From positions 500,736-526,432 of the forward strand of contig NW_014577181.1 of assembly GCF_000485595.1 (NCBI RefSeq): DNA of 25,697 nucleotides. Direction: 5' to 3'. Below, one piece after another: positions 1-7,674 of the stretch (positions are counted from its first letter, which is position 1; every line of letters starts with the position of its first letter). Under the pieces are notes generated by a model. The model was not told the DNA's origin. It made no database searches and was given only the letters and a program-made list of their open reading frames with translations. The position numbers were made by a program, and so were the translations under genes. Origin of the DNA: Priapulus caudatus. Lineage: Eukaryota > Priapulida > Priapulimorpha > Priapulimorphida > Priapulidae.

Positions 1-663
1 ATGATAACAGTAAGGATACCTATCAAATATACATCACATACCTTCTACACACTGCTATGATAACAGTAGTGAAATACCTATCAAATATACATCACATACC
101 TTCTACACACTGCTATGATAACAGTAAGAATACCTATCAAATATACATCACATACCTTCTACACACTGCTATGATAACAGTAAGAATACCTATCAAATAT
201 ACATCACATACCTTCTACACACTGCTATGATAACAGTTAGGATACCTATCAAATATACATCACATACCTTCTACACACTGCTATGATAACAGTAGTAATA
301 CCTATCAAATATACATCACATACCTTCTACACACTACAATAAAAGCTACAAAATAGAACAACAAATCTGCGTTAGTCGTCAGTGAGCATGTATCACACAT
401 ACCTACACACTGCTATGATAACAGTAAGGATACCTATCAAATATACATCACATACCTTCTACACACTGCTATGATAACAGTAAGGATACCTATCAAATAT
501 ACATCACATACCTTCTACACACTGCTATGATAACAGTAGGAATACCTATCAAATATACATCACATACCTTCTACACACTGCTATGATAACAGTAGGAATA
601 CCTATCAAATATTCATCATATACCTTCTACACACTGCTATGATAACAGTAAGAATACCTATGA
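1..663. repeat. 56-bp tandem satellite, about 11 units in two blocks
   Basis: The unit begins ATGATAACAGTA and contains CTATCAAATATACATCACAT and CTTCTACACACTGCT. Unit starts are at 1, 57, 115, 171, 227, 283 and, after a break, at 415, 471, 527, 583 and 639, so the period is 56 bp (58 once). Positions about 337-405 interrupt the array with non-repeat sequence and a partial unit. It probably lies in an intron of MED28, since the next + strand exon starts at 1449. No coding potential. Confidence 0.95.
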
Positions 664-1448
664 CGTTTGGTTAGCGATGAAACAAAGTTTAAAAAGTGTT
701 ATGTATACAGTAAGTAGTCTCATAAATACTTTGATAAATTATTTAAATACTGTAACTAGAGTGGCTGAAAAAAACGGGTGGACTGACGGTCCATTTAACT
801 TGTTAAATTTACTGGACCGAGAGAGATTTTGGTGGTCTCGGACCACGGTCCACCGCCTAACGTCGAAGACTGGATTGAGTCGCCCGACTCAGTGGACACA
901 CTTGGCGATTTTCCACGCGATTCATCTTGCGCCACCTAGATTGATCACTAGATTGATAGTCACATGATTGAAAATGGCACCGTTTGATTGGTTGATGAAT
1001 CGTACATTCGGGCGCGTGTAGTAGAGCATTGTATAGTATCGCATTGTTCAGGCGCGCATTGTATATAGTCGTGCGACTCAAATAATCGCCCGATTTCATC
1101 AAAAATGTTTGATTCGGCGACTCGGTCGGCCGACTCAATAGCCTGAAAAATGTCGCATGCTACATAACAAACATTTGTGGTTCAACTTTTGCTAGATTTA
1201 TTTTTTAAATTGTTTAAGAACTTGAAGATTGTTTTCTTATAATATTAGTAGCACGAATGTGCTGTCACTTTTAATATTGCAGTAAGCAGGTTTTCAGCCA
1301 CACACAAAAGAGCGACAGCATTTCTTGTTTAATTATAACCAAAACATGTAGGACATGATTTCATATATACACTATCACATTGTCAGAAGTTAAAATTCTT
1401 GTCGGTATTTTGTGTCATGTCTAGTTAAATGGCATTAACAATTTTCAG
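664..1448. other. MED28 intron remainder
   Basis: Unassigned intronic sequence. About 770-1140 is CpG-rich and contains short inverted motifs (ATTGAGTCG near 873 and CGACTCAAT near 1130; GGACTGACGGTCC and GGACCACGGTCC), suggesting a decayed DNA transposon, but no clean termini were found. 1145-1448 is AT-rich and ends in the TTTTCAG acceptor. Confidence 0.4.
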
Positions 1449-1628
1449 GATATCAATGAGCTAAAGATAGAATTGATACGAAAAGATGCGCTGCTGCAAA
1501 AACACAGCCAACGGATCCAGCAGTGGAAGACCATGCTGGCTGAGCTTCAGAGCCAACCCCGGACACAACCACCGCCACCTTTGCAACATCCGCCGGTCTC
1601 ACATGGACAGCAATTGCAATCCAGACAG
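1449..1628 (+). CDS. MED28: MED28 penultimate coding exon
   Basis: Acceptor TTTTCAG ends at 1448 and donor GTAAGG begins at 1629. The 60 codons carry the amphipathic coiled-coil helix of MED28 and then a proline/glutamine-rich tail (RTQPPPPLQHPP). No start codon belongs to this exon; it continues from an exon outside the window. Confidence 0.92.
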
Positions 1629-1940
1629 GTAAGGGACTTATACAATTGACATATGCTTGAGCTTACGTCTACATGCTATAGCTTTTTTAGCCTGAGAGTA
1701 CATGTCTGATATTTAGAGTATTGCGAGTAAATTTACATATCGATGTAGGGTATGTCTCCGGGATCAGGCGGTCCAATGATGATGCAAGGGCAAGGCCACC
1801 CACCAGTTACAGCATACCAGCAGTATTCCCAGGCACAGCTACAGCACGGACCACCACCTGGAGCAGCACAGAGACTAGACGGCCCTCTTGCTTACTTAGA
1901 ACAAACAGCAGCAAGTGTAGGCATGCCTGATCGCCGATAA
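1449..1940 (+). CDS. MED28: Mediator complex subunit 28 (MED28), C-terminal part, two exons
   Basis: Mediator head-module subunit that helps couple transcription activators to RNA polymerase II in the nucleus. The coding exons are 1449-1628 (60 codons) and 1749-1940 (63 codons plus TAA), both phase 0, joined across a 120-bp intron. The first exon opens with a coiled-coil-type segment (DINELKIELIRKDALLQKH), which matches the MED28 signature as I remember it from vertebrates (ELxxELxRKDALxQKH). The second ends with GPLAYLEQTAASVG, matching the conserved SLAYLEQASANI region near the MED28 C-terminus. Between them lies a P/Q/G/M-rich linker of about 70 residues that is much longer than in vertebrates. 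The N-terminal half must lie left of the window, because the exon at 1449 begins straight after an acceptor. The gene converges with MKI67. Identity is firm because two separate family motifs occur in the right order. Confidence 0.93.
1749..1940 (+). CDS. MED28: MED28 last coding exon
   Basis: The acceptor is GATGTAG ending at 1748, a weak polypyrimidine context but the only one that keeps phase 0. The exon encodes a G/M/Q/P-rich stretch, then LDGPLAYLEQTAASVG and a short basic tail MPDRR before TAA at 1938-1940. The LAYLEQ motif is the diagnostic C-terminal element of MED28. Confidence 0.9.
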   Translation, partial: GMSPGSGGPMMMQGQGHPPVTAYQQYSQAQLQHGPPPGAAQRLDGPLAYLEQTAASVGMPDRR

Positions 1941-2017
1941 CCATCTTTGGTTGGAAAACTGGATATCATGGACTTTATCAGTTGTAATGGATCTCATTTG
2001 ATTTGCATCATGGTTAA

Positions 2018-2153
2018 AGGCATACTATAGGCCCATTGATTATGCAATGTTGACGAACGCTAGAATAACTGGCACCTTGTGTAGTTAAAGGAATAATAGG
2101 TTTATTGATTATGCAATGTTGACGAATGCTAGAGTAACTGGCACTTTGTGTAG
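2018..2153. repeat. Tandem pair of TTAA-bounded ~70-bp modules
   Basis: Two related modules at 2018-2084 and 2089-2153 both contain ATTGATTATGCAATGTTGACG and end TTTGTGTAG or CTTGTGTAG. Each is bounded by TTAA (2014, 2085, 2154). The same module occurs alone at 25364-25428. Confidence 0.85.
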
Positions 2154-3199
2154 TTAATAAGTACATTACCTTATAGCCAAACGCGTATTAGTTTGTCCAA
2201 TATCACTGCTGGTTACTAAGAAATGTCTAATTGAAATCCGCAGTCCAAAAATCCGTTGGCTACAGTTTCAAACCGCTGCCGGCGAAGCGGGTGTGATACA
2301 GATTTATAGTGCACCGGACATTTTCGCACGCATGCTCGGCCGTACCTAATGCTAGCGATAGTACAGTACCATAACTGTATACGTAACAGTAGCTCTGATT
2401 GTAATGAACGTGGAATCCACGTACGAATCACAGACGCTCGTGATAATGAAGTAGGCTGTGTTGGGGGCCAACACTATGTGGGATCGCGGACTAACCACGG
2501 CCACAGCCTAAACATGGAAAGCAGACGGCACTACGCGTATTTACGTATATTGGTCAAACGAATACACCTGTGTCTGAAATTGAAGACATGTGGGTACCCG
2601 TTCATTAGCACCCACGGTTATTTACTTGTGCCTCAATACCGAGAATACACCCAGAGATACATTCTGCGAGCTCATTACTGCACATTAGTCGTTATAAGCA
2701 TCCTGGGACAAACTGGGACATCCTGGGACTCTGCTCAACACCCGTAGCAACATGTGACATCACCTAACCGTTTCGAGGCTATTTTGCTTGGCAAACAATT
2801 TTGTGTTGGCGCCAGATTACCAGATTTACGGATTTCTATTAGACATTTTTTAGTAATTAGCAGTGATATTGGACAAACTAATACGCGTTTGGCTATAAGG
2901 TAATGTACTTATTAACTACACAAAGTGCCAGTTACTCTAGCATTCGTTAACATTGCATAATCAATGGACCTATTATGTCTTTAATAAGTACATAACCTTA
3001 TAGCCAAACGCGTATTAGTTTGTCCAATGTCACTGCTGGTTACATTACAAGCAAGACTTGAAATCGGTTGTTGATATTCATTTACGTGCTGTAAATGTCA
3101 TCCAGGAGTCGAGCAATGACGTAAATGCATTTGTGCGGCCCGTATGTTTTGGACGCCAGATGAAATGGAGGGTGTCACTGTCAGCGGTGTAACCACCAG

Positions 3200-3300
3200 T
3201 GTTGGCCTCGAGACCGGCCTCGAGACCGTTTTCCTTGGTCTCGGTCTCGGTCTTGGTCTCGGAGTGCAATGACTTGGACTCGGACTCGAGGACTCGGGTC
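3200..3300. repeat. GGTCTC/GGACTC-rich simple repeat
   Basis: Imperfect hexamer runs (GGTCTC then GGACTC) inside the composite foldback. They are complementary in style to the GGACTC run near 3750-3830. Confidence 0.7.
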
Positions 3301-3748
3301 GAGGCCACTACATACATAGTACACAACTGTACATATTGTAACACGCAGTTTACAAGAATTTAAAACTAAAACTCCTAGGTTTTCTAGATACACGGCCTAA
3401 TCTTGTAACGTTTTCAATGGCTCGATTAAGATTCTTGTCCCTTTGGTTTGAATCTGCTGTCACTTCGTCCCTTTGCGCTTTTTCTACCACTTCTTTCTCT
3501 TCTTCTTCCACTTCGAAGGTACTATCACTCTCTCATTTGGTTCAACAAGCCGTGTCAGTCTCGTAAAACACAAATGGATCCGTTACTTTGACACGTTTCG
3601 TATGACTCGTGTCTCTGTGTTTTCGGCTGACTATACACTTTCGAATGTCTACGATGCACTGTTGCGATTTTTTTCCCTTTTCCCCTTTTTTTCGATTTTT
3701 CCCCTTTTTCCGATTTTTCCTTTTTTTTTAAATCAAAACTGGACTCGT

Positions 3749-3829
3749 ACACTCGGACTCGGACTCGGACTCGGGGGGGTGCGGACTCGGACTCGGACTC
3801 GGACTCGGACTCGGGGGGGTGCGGACTCG
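3749..3829. repeat. (GGACTC)n simple repeat with G7 tracts
   Basis: GGACTC hexamers are repeated, with the block CTCGGGGGGGTGCGGACTCG present twice (about 3768 and 3810). It lies within element B of the composite foldback. Pyrimidine-rich TTTTTCCC runs precede it at 3668-3730. Confidence 0.8.
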
Positions 3830-4250
3830 ACTAAAACACTGGTAACCACGGCCACGGACTAAACATGGAAATGGAGTAAAACACACGTACTAATCACGGA
3901 CGCACATTGTCATGGACAGCCCTGACAAAAAGTTCCTTATCACGATCGTCCATGTTTACCAAATCACTGATGATAGCATTGCGTACGGCCGAGCATGCGT
4001 GCAATAATATCCGGTGCACTATAAATCTGTATCACACCCGCTTCGCCGGCAGTAGTTTGAAACTGTAAACAACTGATTTCTTGGACTGCGAATTTAAATT
4101 ATACATTTCTTAATAACCAGCAGTGATATTGGACAAACTAATACGCGTTTGGATGTAAGGTTATGTACTTATTAACTACACAGGGTGCCAGTTACCCGAG
4201 CATTCGTCAACAATGCATAATCAATGGTCCTAGTAGTATTATGCCTTTAA

Positions 4251-4823
4251 TTATTGGGCAAGTGTTTGTAAATATAACGACATTTTAAAGTAACCATTGC
4301 TAGAGTTTTCGGCTCAAGGCAAAACGCAAAACACACAAAACACGCACATACATACATACATACATTTCAGGGCTGTAGCACAGGAACATCACGGGAAATT
4401 ATCGCGCGTAGCAATGGTGAGAAACAGTCGGAAACGGGCGAGTAGTGTCGCTTAAACGCAGTTTTTTCCACACTTCCTGTAAAGTGACATGTTTCTCGGT
4501 GGAAATGAACAAAGAACACCTTCAAGAACACCCCTGTCGATTTTAAAGGGCCTACCCCCACATTTACGAAAATGACATGGGTCTCAATCTGGACATCATC
4601 TCTATCCTTGAACCGAGTTGTCCAGTGTTTTCACCACTTTCATGACACCTACCGTTATTGCTTGAGTAACAATAAAATGTCTTAGAGTCTTTGTATTCAC
4701 CGAAAACTGCCAGTTTCGAACTAATCGTTTTTGTAAACATTCGTTTTCTGTCATCCTGAACTAACAGAAAGTATGGATTAGCTTGTGGCGCCACCACGTA
4801 TCTGCCATAGACATAGTACAGGC
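4251..4823. other. Intergenic sequence, no gene recognised
   Basis: Contains a short (CATA)n run at about 4345-4366. The - strand has an open frame at 4564-4851 of 95 codons with no recognised domain; part of it overlaps the inverted repeat starting at 4824. I see no convincing gene here. Confidence 0.5.
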
Positions 4824-4980
4824 TAGACTGGTACCCGGTCGACAGTTCCACACGCTACACTAACGACCGGTAAGCGCCGTTTAAAGCTTGGTAGCTATTG
4901 GTGAGTTGCGACTGACCAATCGCTACCAGTTTAGGTCCCTGGAAAATTGTCCAGCCTAGACTGGTACCCGTTCGCCACCT

Positions 4981-5244
4981 TCACTCCGGCAAGTATCCTT
5001 CGCTACACTCTCTGTCGACCGGGTACCAGTCTAGTACCCGTTCAAGGCGCCGCTCACATTTTCGACAAAGTAAGCCTTCAGCAATCGAAATCTCGCCGTA
5101 CCTGCATAATAATTTAGATAATTGTTTCTTTTCACCAGCGGTGGAACTAATTTCTCTTGCAAATCCTTTCTCAATGTCAGATTTCTTGCAAACAATGCAA
5201 ATTCTCTCACTTATACGTAACTTCCTAGGTGTTATTGTCGCCAT
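4981..5244 (-). CDS. Small Cys-rich ORF, possible zinc-binding (ZAD-like) exon
   Basis: 87 codons from ATG at 5244. The frame shows CxxC at residues 16-19 and CxxC at 60-63 (LLCRKCERRLERVL), a spacing and helix-like tail reminiscent of treble-clef zinc modules such as ZAD. The last about 20 codons run into the inverted repeats, so the true exon may end earlier; GGTACT at about 5038-5043 is a possible donor. The ATG context (CTAATGGCG) is reasonable. It could be the remnant first exon of a transposon or host gene, or chance. No downstream exon is recognised with confidence. Confidence 0.35.
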   Translation of the reverse strand: MATITPRKLRISERICIVCKKSDIEKGFAREISSTAGEKKQLSKLLCRYGEISIAEGLLCRKCERRLERVLDWYPVDRECSEGYLPE

Positions 5245-5296
5245 TAGTGATTACAACGGGACCGAGGCTGACAAAAATCGCGCATGCGCATGCGCG

Positions 5297-5321
5297 CATA
5301 CGGTCAGAATCTGACCGTATG
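5297..5321. repeat. Perfect 11-bp stem hairpin
   Basis: CATACGGTCAG, loop AAT, CTGACCGTATG. It sits beside an alternating GCGCATGCGCATGCGCGC tract (about 5279-5298) upstream of the - strand ORF and inside the 4957-5395 inverted-repeat element. Role unknown. Confidence 0.7.
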
Positions 5322-5395
5322 GATTAGGCCGTACCGGTCGTCAGTGTAGCGAAGGATATATGCCGGAGTGAAGGTGGCGAACGGGTACCAGTCTA

Positions 5396-5760
5396 AGTAC
5401 AGGCATGCACTTGTTTTCAATTCATCACCGACAAAAATACAAGTTCACTAATTCTGCCATTAGGCATTATCGGCATACGATAAAATTTATTACCGTTACG
5501 ATGTGGTCAAATCCATTTTTCTATGATATAACTGCATAAAATCTTAGAATTTTTAATGTTGGTGTAATCAGTGATATTTCCGCTGTCAGGTGAGACTGTA
5601 TTCAGCTTTATTTAGTTTTTATGAGAAAAAATCTCGCAATAACCGTTTTAATTAGTACCAGCTGCATTTGTCAGTCACATTTCATGTGCTTGTGCAGAAT
5701 AACTGTATATATGTATTTGTCTTTTGTATGCTAACCATCACAATAAAAACAATATTTAGC
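5396..5760. other. AT-rich sequence between the convergent genes
   Basis: No ORF or repeat structure recognised. It ends with a + strand AATAAA at 5742, so it may be the tail of a + strand transcript (possibly a long MED28 3'UTR), but nothing in the sequence links it to MED28 directly. Confidence 0.35.
5742..5747 (+). promoter_or_regulatory. Candidate poly(A) signal for the + strand unit
   Basis: AATAAA in an AT-rich setting. It may end a + strand transcript such as MED28, about 3.8 kb past its stop codon; that distance makes the link uncertain. Confidence 0.4.
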
Positions 5761-5779
5761 AAGTCTCTAGAAGATTAGT

Positions 5780-5785
5780 TTTATT
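5780..5785 (-). promoter_or_regulatory. Candidate poly(A) signal for MKI67
   Basis: AATAAA on the - strand (TTTATT on +), about 1.8 kb past the MKI67 stop and only 33 bp from the opposing + strand signal. Other AATAAA or ATTAAA matches on the - strand (near 6747, 6770 and 6792) are alternatives. Confidence 0.4.
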
Positions 5786-7579
5786 CGGTTACTAAATCTA
5801 CATGATAAAGCCAAATTAATGAAAACTAACTGGCTACAATTGCTAGGCATCTATGTACAGCAAAGCCCAGTGTAAAATGACAGTAGAGTGATCTACTTCA
5901 TGCACTCATCATAAATTAAACCAATTAACGTGTGAGATGAGATGACTGACAAACACAGATATTCAATTAAAAAAGTAAGGTTGGTAAGCAACCACCAACT
6001 CACAAAAATTAATAGCACACTTGGAAAAACAATGGAACATACTATAGCATAGAACTTGGTTGTTTAGAAATGCATGTCATACCTAAAAAGAATTATTGAA
6101 CTCATTGTTAGCATACAGTCAGTATTCACTCAACAGTGTAGGTTTTAAAAACACGTTAGAGCTGACTAAATGCCATAAAGACAAGTGAGCTCTATCCACA
6201 ATATATCAGATTTACCTTGTATCACTCCAATTTTGGCATCACCATAACTAATTGGCCTAAATGTCTAGTTGTTACACGTCATAGTAAATGGGGTCCGATC
6301 AGATTAGTTGCAACCTGTAATATCTTTGAATATCTCATGCAATTCACAAGTCACAATGCAAACAAGTACTAGCTCAATTCTATTTTAGGACTACCAGTAC
6401 ACCATTATTATTATATCAACCATTACTCAATCCATCCCAGATGATGATGATGACGCCGACGACGACCATGATGATGCACATACTGGAGTAAAAAGGTATA
6501 CCTGACACCAAAAACTCCCTATAACTAATACTTGTCAATAAATTGAATCTCACACAATACACAGACATGCATCAAAAAAATCTAGGCTAAGATGTCTGTT
6601 TCAACAAGTATATACAACTTGCAACCAGAGTACTTTAAAAATTACATAAAACAGTGTAATAGGCTGCATATTTAGACTATATAATAGTAATGTGATAAGG
6701 CCAAAACAAAATATAGGTGTGGTTACGGTTTGCCGACCGACTCTATTTATTCCCAGCGACCCTAAACATTTTATTCAGTTTAAAAAAAATTTTTAATTTA
6801 AAATTCCTGCTTCAAAAGGCACAACGCACATACTTCGGACATGGTTCGTAAATAAAATATTTCAAGAAAATAAAATGTTTTCCCTACCTATCTACCCTAT
6901 TTTTTTCCGGCATGTAACGGTAACCACACATATATTTTGTTTTGGCCTAATGCAGCCACAAATACCAAGAAGGGGTCAGTAATTTCAACAATATTAACTA
7001 CTAAAAACTATAATGTACACTAAAATTATTATGAACCCAAATTTCATGTTGTGTTCTAGAAAAACTACTACTACTAGGAAAACAGATGTGAATTCCAGAA
7101 AAGATCTTTTCTTATCATTTAACATGGCTGCATTCAAATGAATGGAGTGTTCGATGTGCATACAAAATTCACATTGCAGGTAATACATATGAAATATATA
7201 CATGTACAAATTTGTAAAAATATAAATCCTGCGAGGAATGATTGGTATTGAAATATGCGTTAAAGGAGAGTATTAAAATACACATTGCTGGTTAACACAA
7301 TAAACATTTTTATAGCACTTAAAAATAAATGAATTTCACTTCCCTATTTTATACTATGTCTAGTAAAATGGATTTTGTCTAAGAATAGCAATTCTGACAA
7401 CATAAAAATCTATGATGCTAATATACAAGAATGTAGCTCACAGTACTTATTCTACTATCTATGCCAGACACAGAATACAATAAAAAAAGAAAATTACAAG
7501 ACTGCACGTTTTCTATCAAGGACAGAAATGTATCGCACAGCCACTGGAAGTCACCATGTAAAAAACCGGCTCACTTCCT
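5786..7579 (-). other. MKI67: Probable MKI67 3'UTR / 3' flank
   Basis: AT-rich sequence without a credible ORF. It contains a short GAT/GAC trinucleotide run at 6439-6472 and a 249-bp MITE at 6699-6947. The extent of the untranslated region is inferred only from the poly(A)-like signal at 5785. Confidence 0.4.
6699..6947. mobile_element. MITE, 249 bp, TAA target duplication
   Basis: Terminal inverted repeats of about 37 bp start GGCCAAAACAAAATATA and continue through GTGTGGTTAC. They are flanked by TAA at 6696-6698 and 6948-6950. A three-base TAA duplication fits the PIF/Harbinger superfamily (TWA sites). No coding capacity. Confidence 0.8.
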
Positions 7580-7674
7580 TTATTTGCGTGCTCGTGTCAT
7601 TCTCCGAGTGACGGGCGACTTCGCTGGAGAGGTTGTTGTCAGCTTGGTGTTTCCTTTTCTTGCTTTTGGTGAAA
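7580..7674 (-). CDS. MKI67: MKI67 last coding exon
   Basis: Acceptor TTTATGCAG|TTT. Encodes VSPKARKGNTKLTTTSPAKS then PVTRRMTRARK and TAA at 7582-7580. The basic C-terminus agrees with the DNA/chromatin-binding role of the vertebrate Ki-67 C-terminal (LR) domain, though no clear LR-pair pattern is visible. Confidence 0.88.

Larger units (their letters stand above)
2018..4246. mobile_element. Composite TTAA-flanked foldback DNA element (piggyBac-like target choice)
   Basis: Flanked by TTAA at 2014-2017 and 4247-4250. The ends are inverted: AGGCATACTATAGG on the left and the reverse of it, ending ATTATGCCT, on the right. The inverted arms continue for over 200 bp (left 2018-2350, right about 3980-4246) and include shared segments such as AAACGCGTATTAGTTTGTCC. 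A complete inner right arm ends at 2980 beside another TTAA (2981-2984), so the region is two related elements head to tail: A is 2018-2980, and B runs from 2985 to 4246. Both share an internal AACCACGGCCAC segment in the same orientation. No transposase ORF is present. TTAA target sites are typical of the piggyBac superfamily; assignment to it is inference. Confidence 0.8.
4824..5395. mobile_element. Inverted-repeat elements with TAGACTGGTACCCG ends, interleaved
   Basis: Four copies of the end sequence TAGACTGGTACCCG are seen: forward at 4824 and 4957, reverse ending at 5033 and 5395. The 4824-4845 and 5012-5033 copies are perfect 22-bp inverted repeats (reaching GGTCGACAG). The 4957-5009 and 5344-5395 copies match over about 52 bp with only a couple of differences (reaching TTCGCCACCTTCACTCCGGC). 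The order is left-left-right-right with pair members crossing, so simple nesting does not explain it. A small Cys-rich ORF lies on the - strand inside. Confidence 0.75.

Noticed and set aside
1-663. CRISPR-like array
   Set aside because: Units are tandem without unique spacers of constant length, in an animal intron.
2349-2747. 132-codon + strand frame inside the foldback as a transposase
   Set aside because: No catalytic or DNA-binding motif is visible, and it is interrupted relative to the related element B.
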